A stretch of DNA of 64,000 nt, from the NCBI RefSeq assembly GCF_009834515.1, contig NZ_CP019426.1, positions 4,391,501 to 4,455,500 of the forward strand, written 5' to 3'. The stretch comes from Pseudomonas sp. R84 (GTDB lineage: Bacteria; Pseudomonadota; Gammaproteobacteria; Pseudomonadales; Pseudomonadaceae). Made by a program: the position numbers and the translations under genes. Each line of letters starts with the position of its first letter. The first letter of the stretch is position 1. The notes under the pieces were generated by a model that had not been told where the DNA came from, did not search any database, and worked only from the letters and a program-made list of their open reading frames with translations. Shown in pieces: positions 35,694-44,330 of this stretch.

Positions 35694-35740
35694 GTGCGTG
35701 GGATTTGGGAGCGGCGCTGGATTGCGGGTGAATGCAAAAA

Positions 35741-36374
35741 CTGTGGGAGCGAGCCTGCTCGCGAAGGCGGTGGGTCAGGCAACATTGATGTTGGATGTGC
35801 TGACGCCTTCGCGAGCAAGCCCGCTCCCACAGGGGTTTATGGACGGCTCACGCTCTGTGGCGTAGCAAATATTCAATGTAGGAGTGAGCCTGCTCGCGAT
35901 GGCGGTGGGTCAGGTAACAGCGATGTCGACTGTATGGACGCTATCGCGAGCAGGCTCACTCCTACAGGGGATTTGTGGTTGGCTCGGGATCTGTGGTGTG
36001 ACAAATAGCCAGTGTGGGAGTGAGCCTGCTCGCGATGGCGGTGGGTCAGGCAACAGGGATGTCGGCTGGTCGGACGCTATCGCGAGCAGGCTCACTCCTA
36101 CAGGGGATTTGTGCTTGGCTCGGGATTTTTGGTGTGACAAATAGCCAATGTAGGAGCGAGCCTGCTCGCGATAGCGCTGGGTCAGGTAACGGGGATGTCG
36201 ACTGTACGGACGCTATCGCGAGCAGGCTCACTCCTACAGGGGATTTGTGTTGGCTGGGGATTTGTGGTGTGACAAATATCCAATGTGGGAGTGAGCCTGC
36301 TCGCGATGGCAGTGGATCAGGCAACAGAGATGTCGGCCGGTCGGACGCTATCGCGAGCAGGCTCGCTCCCACAG
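35741..36374. repeat. Tandem array of five REPINs
   Basis: Five REPIN copies run head to tail: 35741-35832, 35877-35967, 36013-36103, 36149-36239 and 36284-36374. Copies 2-5 repeat every 135-136 bp together with a shared spacer that contains GGATTTGTG, GGCTCGGGAT and GTGTGACAAATA. Arms are GTGGGAGTGAGCCTGCTCGCG or GTAGGAG variants, and the internal loops all carry GGGTCAGG-AAC and GATGTCG. Located between the 3' ends of the convergent WcaJ-like and YjbH-like genes; no coding sequence in 35694-36402. Confidence 0.92.
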
Positions 36375-36402
36375 GTTTATGCGGTGTTTCGGAGATCTGC
36401 GC

Positions 36403-38481
36403 TTACTCGGTAATCTTCTCGAAATTCCGATAAAACATGTCCCCTTCCCGGCTATCGGTCATTGAGTGCAGTTGATAGCTGCGACTCAGTCGCGCGCCAC
36501 CGTCACGGGTCAGTGGGGCCCAGACCAGGTTGGCGCGGCGCATGGTCGACATGCTCATCATTTCGTCGAACGGGATCGACAGGTAGATGCCTTTGTCGAA
36601 ACTACCTTCGCCGTACTCGGCGCTGCCCGCCGTGGTGATCGTCGCCCACGCACCAAATCGCACGCCATTGAAAAACTCGCGCGAGATGTCCAGTGTGCCG
36701 CCCCAGTCCCCGGCCAGATAACGCCCGACGCTAACCGCCGCCAGCGTATCGAACGGCAAATCGGTGTAAGCCGTGACATGCCCGGTCACCACCGAGTAAT
36801 CGCGCAAGGCAAAGCCCTGATCGAAATCACGCTGACGCACCCAGTTCAGATCCGCGCCCACCGACCAGCGCTCACCGGTCGGGCGGAACAACACTTCACC
36901 GCCGACACCGGCAAACATCGATTCCAGATAACCGCCATACACCATGCCGTACCAGTCTTTATCCAACTGCTCGGCATGGCTGACCTGGAACAACGGCATG
37001 GTGGTGTTAGACGTGGTCAGGTACTGACGCAAATCCGTGCGCACGCGCGGCAAACCGCTCGGCGCGTCGTAGGTGAATTTGTCGAAGTTGTTGGCCAGGT
37101 TGGCGCTGAGCAAACCGCTCCACCAGGTGTTGCGGTTGAAGCGATATTCGGCGTCGGCATCGGCGCTCAATTGATAGAGCAAGCCATCCGGACCACCAAC
37201 GTTCTGCTTGAACCCCAGCCCCACGCCATAGCTGAAATGCTGCGGTACTTCGGTGTAGAGGGTTTTCTCGTTGTGCGGCATCGCCGGGTTGATCTCGGTG
37301 GTGCGGTGCAGCGATTCAAGTGGCTCTTCGTTGTTGATCACTTCGCGGAAGGTCTGGCGCGGCAAACTGGTTTCTTCCAGCGGCAAGTCGTAGCGCTTGT
37401 TGACCACGGTGAACCAGTCGATATCGTCGTTGACGCTGTTGTCGAGAATCCGGCTCGCCCGGCCCACAGCCTTGGACGAATGGAAATAACGCTGCTGCTC
37501 GCCATAGACGATCAGCTCGGAATCACGCTGGGTGATGCGCTCGACCTTATAGCCGGCGTTCTGCTGCAAACGCTGCGAGACGTTGGCCCAGTTGACCTGG
37601 TCCATCGCTGTGTTCGGTGCCTTCGCCGGCAGCGGTTCCGGGGTCGGATCGTAAGTCTTCGCCGGTGCCTTGCGGCTGACGAAATTGGTGTGGAAAGTCA
37701 CGCCGAACATCGCCGTATTACCGCGCTCCCACGCCGCACTGACATCGACCGAATCAGTCACCTTGAATACCGCGCCAAGGTTGATCGGCGAGTCCTGTTT
37801 GATCTCGTTGTCCTTCGGCTCGTGCTTGTAGTCGTTGCCTTCGAATTCGAGTTTCAGGCTGAGGCGATCCCACGGCGTCTGATAGCTCACGCCGCCGAAA
37901 AACGACGGCCGGCCACGAAAGTACGAACCCGAGTTGACATCACCGGTGCCTTCGAGCGCGGGACGGGTATCGAAGCGATCGCTGATGTAGCCCAACGGGT
38001 TGTCGATATCGCCGCGATTACCGAGGTAACCCCAGGCAATCCCGGCACTGAAATCGAAGTTGTCGTAGCGCTTGTTGGCGACGAAAAATTCACTGGAGAA
38101 CAAACCGGTACCACCGATATCTCGGAAGCCCAGCGCCACATCGGGCAGCCAGTGACTTTCCTGCCACAGCCGGACTTTGACGTCGACCGCCTTGTCCTTA
38201 TAGCTTTGACTACCGCTGAGGGCCTCCGAGCCGTACGGCCGGTTGGTGATCGCGGTGTAGCGAAACGAGCCTTCGAGCCAGTCCAGCGGCTGCAACGACA
38301 CGCTGTAGCGGCTGTACGGATCGGTGCGGTTGGCGTTGACGCTCAACTCGCCGGCCGGGGCCATGCGCGCGGTCGGCGTCTGCAACAGACCGGTGCCACC
38401 GAAGTCATTCTGAGTAATACGCGGCTCGGCATGGGCCAGACCGCAAGGCAATAACAACACAGCTGCAAAACGTAACTTCAA
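36403..38481 (-). CDS. YjbH/GfcD-family outer-membrane polysaccharide protein
   Basis: 692 aa, signal peptide about 1-18. It begins ITQNDFGGTGLLQTPTARMAPAGELSVNANR, the YjbH hallmark, and continues with many amphipathic beta strands (e.g. SYQTPWDRLSLKLEFEGNDY, FSYGVGLGFKQNVGG), consistent with an outer-membrane double beta-barrel. In E. coli YjbEFGH and GfcABCDE help export exopolysaccharide or group 4 capsule. It is the last gene of the yjb-like operon and overlaps the gene before it by 4 bp. Confidence 0.9.
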   Translation of the reverse strand: MKLRFAAVLLLPCGLAHAEPRITQNDFGGTGLLQTPTARMAPAGELSVNANRTDPYSRYSVSLQPLDWLEGSFRYTAITNRPYGSEALSGSQSYKDKAVDVKVRLWQESHWLPDVALGFRDIGGTGLFSSEFFVANKRYDNFDFSAGIAWGYLGNRGDIDNPLGYISDRFDTRPALEGTGDVNSGSYFRGRPSFFGGVSYQTPWDRLSLKLEFEGNDYKHEPKDNEIKQDSPINLGAVFKVTDSVDVSAAWERGNTAMFGVTFHTNFVSRKAPAKTYDPTPEPLPAKAPNTAMDQVNWANVSQRLQQNAGYKVERITQRDSELIVYGEQQRYFHSSKAVGRASRILDNSVNDDIDWFTVVNKRYDLPLEETSLPRQTFREVINNEEPLESLHRTTEINPAMPHNEKTLYTEVPQHFSYGVGLGFKQNVGGPDGLLYQLSADADAEYRFNRNTWWSGLLSANLANNFDKFTYDAPSGLPRVRTDLRQYLTTSNTTMPLFQVSHAEQLDKDWYGMVYGGYLESMFAGVGGEVLFRPTGERWSVGADLNWVRQRDFDQGFALRDYSVVTGHVTAYTDLPFDTLAAVSVGRYLAGDWGGTLDISREFFNGVRFGAWATITTAGSAEYGEGSFDKGIYLSIPFDEMMSMSTMRRANLVWAPLTRDGGARLSRSYQLHSMTDSREGDMFYRNFEKITE

Positions 38482-39239
38482 CGAACCACCTCGGCCAGCT
38501 GCGTGGCAATGAATTCGGCCAACTGCTGATTCAGTTCAGGTAGAGGCGGATCAAGATCATCATTTTTCAACGGCACCAGAATCTTGCTGCCGGCCACGGG
38601 AAAGTGTCCGGACTCGCGATTCCAATGGGCGATGCCGACACGTTGCGAAGCGCCATTGGGCTGGATCAGCCACAGGTAATCGGCTTCGGCATCGTCCAGA
38701 ATCGAACAGCCTTGCAGGTATTCACGGGCCTCCTGCAACGGCTGATACGGCAAGTGGCACGGCTCGGCGACGGCGCCCAGTACTTGCACTTCGTCGACGC
38801 GCTTCGGATAGACCAGACGATCGCCGTCATCGAGGCGAATGTTGCGCGCGAAGCCAACTTCCAGCGCCACCGGATCAAGATCGGCAATCTGCCGTCCGGT
38901 CACCGGCATCTGCCGCACTTGTTCGGCAATGCGCTGCGCCAGTGCCGCCCGACTCGGCAGATCGAACAGCATCGACATGCGTTGCAGCACATCGAGATCA
39001 AACAGCACACCGACCTTCAGCCGTGTCTGCTCTTCTATCAGCGACTGCCGCAGCAAGCCGCCCGCCAGCCAATAGCCTTCGGCATTCGGCACGGCTTCGC
39101 TGATGACATCGAGCAAGCGCCCGCCGGGTGGCAGCGGGATTGGTCCGGGATTGGCGACATCACCCGACACCGTGACGGCCGCCTGACTCACACTCGCGAC
39201 CAGCATCAAGCCCGCCGACAACATTTTCAGGCGCATCAC
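38478..39239 (-). CDS. YjbG/GfcC-family periplasmic polysaccharide protein
   Basis: 253 aa with a signal peptide (about 1-20). A beta-grasp-type architecture is suggested by VTVSGDVANPGPIPLPPGGRLLDVI and VLGAVAEPCHLPYQPLQEAREYLQGC, as in GfcC/YjbG, which has SLBB-like modules and a C-terminal helix (here the end of the protein, LNQQLAEFIATQL). It acts in the periplasm with YjbF and YjbH. Overlaps its neighbours on both sides by 4 bp, so translation is coupled. Confidence 0.88.
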   Translation of the reverse strand: MMRLKMLSAGLMLVASVSQAAVTVSGDVANPGPIPLPPGGRLLDVISEAVPNAEGYWLAGGLLRQSLIEEQTRLKVGVLFDLDVLQRMSMLFDLPSRAALAQRIAEQVRQMPVTGRQIADLDPVALEVGFARNIRLDDGDRLVYPKRVDEVQVLGAVAEPCHLPYQPLQEAREYLQGCSILDDAEADYLWLIQPNGASQRVGIAHWNRESGHFPVAGSKILVPLKNDDLDPPLPELNQQLAEFIATQLAEVVR

Positions 39240-39901
39240 GGCAGGTGCCTGCGATCTGGGGTCAGTTGCACGACCTTGACGCGCAACTGCGACGTCAGTT
39301 GCTGCTCGCTCTGCAAGATGAAACCGTCACGCGGGTCGACCCAGTAACGATTGGTCGCGCTCAGGCCGATGGCCGGGGCGTCAATCTGCTCATCGACACG
39401 CAGCACGGTGTATTCCTTGTCGAGAATCTGCAGGGTCTGTTCCGAGCGGCGGGAGAAGCGGCTGTTGACGATCACCCCGACTTCCTGACCCTTGTAGAGG
39501 TCGATCCAGCGCCGCGTGGTGAAACCGTCGGCGACGTGATGCAGGCCTTGCTTGAACGGCGAGTCATCGGCCAGCCGCGTGCCATCGAGATCGCCTTCCA
39601 GACCCAAGCCAATGGTGCGCACGGCGAGGCCATTGCGCAGCAGCAGAACCTGTTTGCCGGAAGCGACCCAGAACTGCAGGTCTTCGCGCTCGCGCACCAG
39701 CGCCAGCACCCCGGAGCCGGACGGCGTGGTCAGTTTCAGTTGCGGGTAGTTGACCCCGGCGACTTCGGCCGCCGATACGTCGACTTCATCCGGGCCGACG
39801 ACCGCCGCTTTAAGGTTATTCAACGAAGCGCTCATCAGCGGGTTACAGCCGCACAGCAACGAGGCCGCCATCAGGCACAGGCCAACTTTCAAAATGTTCA
39901 A
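39236..39901 (-). CDS. YjbF/GfcB-family lipoprotein
   Basis: 221 aa. The lipobox is LLCGC with Cys19, so it is an outer-membrane lipoprotein. The body follows the GfcB/YjbF pattern: ASGKQVLLLRNGLAVRTIGLGLEGDLDGTRL, HVADGFTTRRWIDL and NRYWVDPRDGFILQSEQQL. It belongs to the yjb-like export set and lies between the Wza-like and YjbG-like genes in one operon. Confidence 0.9.
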   Translation of the reverse strand: MNILKVGLCLMAASLLCGCNPLMSASLNNLKAAVVGPDEVDVSAAEVAGVNYPQLKLTTPSGSGVLALVREREDLQFWVASGKQVLLLRNGLAVRTIGLGLEGDLDGTRLADDSPFKQGLHHVADGFTTRRWIDLYKGQEVGVIVNSRFSRRSEQTLQILDKEYTVLRVDEQIDAPAIGLSATNRYWVDPRDGFILQSEQQLTSQLRVKVVQLTPDRRHLP

Positions 39902-39912
39902 AGTCGGCGACC

Positions 39913-41028
39913 TTATTTGCTGTTGTTACTGTATTCGCTCCAGTTCTTCGCAGCGGAAGCGCCAGTGCCGACAATCGATGCCGACGGCACCAATTGGCTG
40001 ATCAAGCGGTTCCAGCGAGTCACGTTGGCAGGCCCGACATACACCACGTCCTGCGGGCGGACTTCGAAGTGCGAAGCGAGCGCCATGGCGGTCGGCGATT
40101 CGGCTTCCAGCTGGTAGATCTTCGCCGGTTCGACATCAAGGTTTTCCACGCCACGAATGACATAGACCGCGTTGCCATTGGAGGTGGTCTGGGCCAGGCC
40201 GCCGACCGAACCGAGCACGTCGGTGAGGTTCATCGTCGCGGTCTTGAAACTCAGCGCACGCGGCTGATTGACCTCGCCCATCACGTAGATGCGCTTGTTG
40301 TCGTTGTACGGCAGATACAGCTGATCGCCACCCTTGAGGTAGACGTTCTGCAACTCGGAATCCTGCTGATTGAGCGAGTCGAGATTGAGCGGATAAGTGC
40401 GACCTTTGCGCGTCAGCAGCAGCCCGGACAAATCGGCGTTGTTGGTATCGATGCCGGCCGAACCGAGGGCTTCGACCACGCTCAGCGGATTGGTAGAAAT
40501 CGCTTGCGGACCGGCCTTGGTTACCGCACCGGTGACCACGACTTTCTGGCTGGCGAAACGCAACACCGCGACATCCACTTGCGGCTCGGCGATGAATGCC
40601 GACAGCCGTTGTTCAATGTCCGAGCGCAGTTGCTGGATGGTCCGGCCGGTGGCCTGGACTTCCTTGATGAACGGGTAATAGAGCGTGCCATCGGAGCGCA
40701 CCAGACGGCCGTTGGCATCGATCTGTTGTTGCGCGCCGGACGGGGCCGTCAGCTCAGGGTGATCCCACACGGTGATGTACAGAACATCGTTGTTGCCGAT
40801 GCGGTATTCGGCCGGGGTCGCCAACAGTTCCGGCGGCAGCGACTCACGCTTTTGCGTGGCGCGGTTCATGGCAATCAGCTTGGGCGTGATCGGGATCAGC
40901 TCGACCCGGCTGCTTTCGCTGGCACCCTGGCGGGTGATGTCACTGGTGCTGAGGTATTGACCGGGGGAAAACATGCAACCTTGCAGAGCGAGACTTGCCA
41001 ACATTAAAAGATAAACACTACGAGTCAT
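39913..41028 (-). CDS. Wza-like outer-membrane polysaccharide export lipoprotein
   Basis: 371 aa. Lipobox LQGC (Cys18), then the poly-export domain (YRIGNNDVLYITVWDHPELT, DGTLYYPFIKEVQATGRTIQQLRSDIEQRL) and SLBB modules (VVVTGAVTKAGPQAI, IYVMGEVNQPRALSF), ending in DVVYVGPANVTRWNRLISQLVP, the region of the pore-forming amphipathic helix. It forms the octameric channel for polymer exit together with the Wzc-like protein. First large gene of the yjb-like set. Confidence 0.93.
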   Translation of the reverse strand: MTRSVYLLMLASLALQGCMFSPGQYLSTSDITRQGASESSRVELIPITPKLIAMNRATQKRESLPPELLATPAEYRIGNNDVLYITVWDHPELTAPSGAQQQIDANGRLVRSDGTLYYPFIKEVQATGRTIQQLRSDIEQRLSAFIAEPQVDVAVLRFASQKVVVTGAVTKAGPQAISTNPLSVVEALGSAGIDTNNADLSGLLLTRKGRTYPLNLDSLNQQDSELQNVYLKGGDQLYLPYNDNKRIYVMGEVNQPRALSFKTATMNLTDVLGSVGGLAQTTSNGNAVYVIRGVENLDVEPAKIYQLEAESPTAMALASHFEVRPQDVVYVGPANVTRWNRLISQLVPSASIVGTGASAAKNWSEYSNNSK

Positions 41029-41071
41029 AATGGCACTACGCTATTCAAGGGCGAATCCAAAAACAAAGTCA

Positions 41072-41087
41072 CCCGACTTGCGTCGGG
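41072..41087 (-). terminator. Hairpin between the yjbE-like and wza-like genes
   Basis: On the minus strand CCCGACGCAAGTCGGG forms a stem followed by TGACTTTGTTTTT. It lies 31 bp after the yjbE-like stop and 44 bp before the Wza-like start, so it is probably a partial terminator that lowers expression of the downstream genes relative to the small protein. Confidence 0.65.
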
Positions 41088-41118
41088 CGACCCTGTACTG
41101 CACTAACAGAACTTCCTG

Positions 41119-41355
41119 TTAGTTATGCGTGCCGGTTGTACCGGTGGTACCCGTCGTACCGGTGGTACCGCCGTTGGCACTGCCACCGCTGTTAGACGCC
41201 GCTACAGCACTGGCAACCATTGCAGTACTGGCTGCGGGCGCTTGAGAAGCCGCCACGTTGCCACCTACATTGGTTACCGCTGTCAGCGGTGCTTCAGCGG
41301 CGGCAGCCCAGTTGCTCAACATCGTCAACAGGGCAACTGCCATCACTTTTTTCAT
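41119..41355 (-). CDS. YjbE/GfcA-like small exported protein
   Basis: 78 aa with a signal peptide (about 1-20) and a mature part made of Ala, Gly, Ser, Thr and Val, ending in a run of GTT repeats. The start of a yjb/gfc operon commonly encodes such a Thr/Gly-rich peptide (YjbE, GfcA/YmcD). Same strand and upstream of the Wza-like gene, separated by a hairpin. Role in polymer export is unknown in the family. Confidence 0.75.
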   Translation of the reverse strand: MKKVMAVALLTMLSNWAAAAEAPLTAVTNVGGNVAASQAPAASTAMVASAVAASNSGGSANGGTTGTTGTTGTTGTHN

Positions 41356-41585
41356 ATCAACTCCTTTCTAACATTCGACCTGTTAAAAAACCGGCCTGAG
41401 TTAGCGGTGGTGAGTTCAAGTCCGCAAAAAGCGCGAACAAGTTCCGTTGTTCTTTCACAGTCTTACCCAACTGATAAAAGTCGAACGGCAGGTTTATATC
41501 TACGGACTTGCAAAAGGCATTGCCAGTGTAATTTCCCGACGTTATCTAACAACCTGACTGAAGATAACATTGGGTTAAATGGCCA

Positions 41586-42602
41586 TCATCGCAAGTAGCC
41601 TTTGGGATGGTTCGATTGCCAGCGCCAAGTGTCGGTGACCATGTCCTGCAAGTTGCGCGTGGCTTTCCAGCCAAGTTCCTTCGCAGCCTTGGAAGCATCG
41701 GCCCAGCTCTCGGCGATATCCCCGGAACGGCGCGGCATCATCCGATACGGCACCGGTTGCCCGCAGGCCTGTTCGAAGGCGTGGAGTACTTGCAGCACGC
41801 TGTAGCCATCGCCGGTGCCGAGGTTCCAGGTATGAATGCCGGTACGCTCTGAGATCGACTGCAGCGCCTTCAAGTGGCCGTCGGCCAGATCGACGACGTG
41901 GATGTAGTCGCGCACGCCAGTGCCATCGATGGTCGGGTAATCGTTGCCGAAGATCGACAGCTCTTGCAGGCTGCCGACCGCGACCTGGCTGATGTAAGGC
42001 ACCAGATTATTCGGGATACCGTTGGGGTCTTCGCCCATATGGCCGCTATGGTGGGCGCCGATCGGGTTGAAGTAACGCAGCAAGGCGATGCTCCAGCGCG
42101 GCTCGGCCTGACTCAGGTCGCGCAGGACATTCTCGACGATCAGCTTGGATTGGCCGTAGGGATTGGTTGGATTGCCGGTGGGAAAATCCTCGCGGATCGG
42201 CATCTGCTCAGGCTCGCCGTACACCGTGGCCGACGAACTGAACACCAGCCGGAACACCCCCGCCGCCGCCATTGCCTGGCACAGATTGATGCTGCCACTG
42301 ACGTTGGTCTCGTAGTACTCGAGCGGCTTGCGCACGCTCTCGCCGACCGCTTTCAGGCCGGCAAAATGCAGCACCGCTTCGATGTTGTGCTCGCGGAAAA
42401 TCCGGTCGAGCAGTGCCCGGTCACAGACATCACCACGGATCATCCAGGCACTCTTGCCGCAGATGCCCTCAACGGCGTGCAACGCGGCTTCACTGCTGTT
42501 GCAAAGATTATCCAGTACAACAACTTCATAACCTGCTTCAAGCAATGCAAGTGTGGTATGCGAGCCGATATAGCCGGCACCACCCGTTACCAGAATCTTC
42601 AT
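41586..42602 (-). CDS. galE: UDP-glucose 4-epimerase
   Basis: 338 aa SDR enzyme. NAD-binding GGAGYIGSHT at the N-terminus, catalytic Ser/Thr in SSSATVYG, and YGQSK (the YxxxK pair). The C-terminal half carries GTGVRDYIHVVDLADGH and the substrate region WNLGTGDGYSVL. It interconverts UDP-glucose and UDP-galactose in the cytoplasm and can supply UDP-Gal to the polymer. Divergent from galU across a 391-bp AT-rich gap. RBS GGATAGC before the ATG. Confidence 0.95.
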   Translation of the reverse strand: MKILVTGGAGYIGSHTTLALLEAGYEVVVLDNLCNSSEAALHAVEGICGKSAWMIRGDVCDRALLDRIFREHNIEAVLHFAGLKAVGESVRKPLEYYETNVSGSINLCQAMAAAGVFRLVFSSSATVYGEPEQMPIREDFPTGNPTNPYGQSKLIVENVLRDLSQAEPRWSIALLRYFNPIGAHHSGHMGEDPNGIPNNLVPYISQVAVGSLQELSIFGNDYPTIDGTGVRDYIHVVDLADGHLKALQSISERTGIHTWNLGTGDGYSVLQVLHAFEQACGQPVPYRMMPRRSGDIAESWADASKAAKELGWKATRNLQDMVTDTWRWQSNHPKGYLR

Positions 42603-42803
42603 AGTGCTATCCGTCTTTGGATGAGTGACAAGTAGCGTGTCAAGCCTGATTTATTGAAGATGTGTCACAATCCACACAAACAGGCGACAACAACCGAAAA
42701 CAAAACTAGTTCAATGACTGGCAATAAATATTTTTGCAGGTCACACTGTATTGCTTGGTACTTATTAGCACTCCCTGTGCACTCATCACTATCAACAGAT
42801 ACC

Positions 42804-42817
42804 GACTAAAAATAACT
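42804..42817. promoter_or_regulatory. Shared 14-bp element GACTAAAAATAACT (copy 1)
   Basis: Lies in the 391-bp AT-rich gap between divergent galE and galU (42603-42993). The identical 14-mer occurs at 54177-54190 in the gap between the divergent phosphatase and glycoside hydrolase genes. The gap has no gene; a Crp-like half-site pair (TGTGTCACAATCCACACA, 42661) is also seen. Function inferred from recurrence only. Confidence 0.4.
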
Positions 42818-42993
42818 AACAACGCACTTACCGACATCTCATAACATTGTCGTGTTTTACCGTCACTCGCATTTGCCATTAATAACCTGACTCAGGTATT
42901 AAAGTAAGCCTTCAATCCAACATTGAAACTTATACGCCCTTTATTAGTGCGCGCATCTGTCGCCTGTGTTCCATGACTGTCCAGGATACTTTT

Positions 42994-43827
42994 ATGATTC
43001 GTAAATGTTTGTTCCCCGCTGCCGGCTATGGCACGCGTTTCCTGCCGGCCACCAAAGCCATGCCGAAAGAAATGCTGCCGATCGTCAACAAGCCGTTGAT
43101 CGAATACGCCGTTGAAGAAGCGCGGGACGCCGGCCTGCAACACATGGCCATCGTCACCGGTCGCGGCAAGCGTGCTCTGGAGGACCATTTCGACATCAGC
43201 TACGAACTCGAACATCAGATCCGTGGTACCGAGAAAGAGAAGTTCCTTGCCGGCACCCGCGAGCTGATCGACACCTGCACCTTCTCCTACACCCGTCAGG
43301 TGGAAATGAAAGGCTTGGGCCACGCGATTCTCAGCGGTCGTCCACTGATCGGCGACGAACCCTTCGCCGTGGTGCTGGCCGATGACCTGTGCCTGAACCT
43401 CGAAGGTGACGGCGTGCTTACCCAGATGATTGAGCTATACAAGAAATTCCGCTGCTCGATCGTCGCCATCCAGGAAGTCCCGGCCGACCAGACCCACAAG
43501 TACGGGGTGATCGCCGGCGAACTGATGTCCGACGGCATCTACCGGGTCAACAACATGGTGGAAAAACCGGCCCCGCAAGACGCGCCGTCGAACCTGGCGA
43601 TCATCGGTCGCTACATCCTCACCCCGGACATCTTCGACCTGATCGCCGACACCCAACCGGGCAAGGGCGGCGAGATCCAGATCACCGACGCGCTGATGAA
43701 ACAGGCGCAGAACGGTTGCGTGCTGGCCTACAAATTCAAAGGCTTGCGGTTTGACTGCGGTGACGCCGAGGGTTACTTGCAGGCGACCAATTTCTGCTAC
43801 GAAAACGTTTATCTCAAGGGCCGCTGA
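42994..43827 (+). CDS. galU: UTP-glucose-1-phosphate uridylyltransferase
   Basis: 277 aa from the ATG at 42994 (CAGGA upstream; the ATG at 42973 is less likely because homologues start MIxKCLFPAAG). Nucleotide-binding AAGYGTRFLPATKAMPKEMLP, then VNKPLIEYAVEEA, GRGKRALEDHFD and the family ending KGLRFDCGDAEGYLQATNFCYE. It makes UDP-glucose from UTP and glucose 1-phosphate, the precursor for galE and for this locus. Followed 29 bp later by the phosphohexomutase-domain gene. Confidence 0.95.
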   Translation: MIRKCLFPAAGYGTRFLPATKAMPKEMLPIVNKPLIEYAVEEARDAGLQHMAIVTGRGKRALEDHFDISYELEHQIRGTEKEKFLAGTRELIDTCTFSYTRQVEMKGLGHAILSGRPLIGDEPFAVVLADDLCLNLEGDGVLTQMIELYKKFRCSIVAIQEVPADQTHKYGVIAGELMSDGIYRVNNMVEKPAPQDAPSNLAIIGRYILTPDIFDLIADTQPGKGGEIQITDALMKQAQNGCVLAYKFKGLRFDCGDAEGYLQATNFCYENVYLKGR

Positions 43828-43856
43828 GACGGCTCCCTTCACCCAACGAGGCCACC

Positions 43857-44270
43857 ATGAACATTGCACAACATTCCGTAGAGATTGAACGCGAGGTGGG
43901 TAACCTCGGGGTGATGAGCTGGTTGTCGCGCCATCAGCCGTTGCCCAGCGCCAACGAAACCTGGCTGGGCACGATTCTGCTGGTGGAGCGGATTGGCGTA
44001 TTTCCCGCGTCAGGCGATATTCGCCGGCCGTTGCGCGATCCGTATCCGCTGCTCGCGCATTTGAAAAAGCTGTATGGCGAGCAGGCGTTGGAAATGGATG
44101 ACCAAGATGGTCTGAAGGTGATCTTCAGCGACTGGCGCTTTCGCGTGCGGATTTGCTGCAACGATCCGGCGATCATCGTTAACGTTGAGACTCGGTGCGA
44201 TACGCGGCTGATGCCGCAGAAGATTGCGGAGTTGCTCGAGCAAGTCGACGCCTTCGCCCAGGACGTCTAA
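43857..44270 (+). CDS. Stand-alone protein resembling the C-terminal domain of phosphomannomutase/phosphoglucomutase
   Basis: 137 aa. Residues about 84-130 read DGLKVIFSDWRFRVRICCND, then PAIIVNVETRCDTRLMPQKIAELL. This closely follows domain 4 of CpsG/ManB-type enzymes, where DWRFNLRSSNTEPVxRLNVE binds the substrate phosphate. Here the SSNTEP loop is degraded to CCNDPA, and the three other domains, including the active-site Ser, are absent. The first 80 residues are unassigned. The gene is 29 bp after galU, probably cotranscribed. It cannot be a mutase alone; a regulatory or structural role is a guess. Confidence 0.6.
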   Translation: MNIAQHSVEIEREVGNLGVMSWLSRHQPLPSANETWLGTILLVERIGVFPASGDIRRPLRDPYPLLAHLKKLYGEQALEMDDQDGLKVIFSDWRFRVRICCNDPAIIVNVETRCDTRLMPQKIAELLEQVDAFAQDV

Positions 44271-44287
44271 TGCCTGACACATTCCCC

Positions 44288-44318
44288 CTGTAGGAGCTGC
44301 CGAAGGCTGCTCCTACAG
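44288..44318. repeat. Short palindromic REP-like element
   Basis: CTGTAGGAGCTGCCGAAGG followed by the complement CTGCTCCTACAG forms a perfect 10-bp stem, a different REP type from the REPINs elsewhere in the window. Lies between the convergent mutase-domain and SGNH genes and may also serve as a terminator. Confidence 0.7.
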
Positions 44319-44330
44319 TGGGTCTGGTGG

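Noticed and set aside
35741..36374. CRISPR-like array of regular repeats
   Set aside because: Repeats are about 90-bp inverted-repeat REPINs with a conserved spacer; no short direct repeats with unique spacers and no cas genes.
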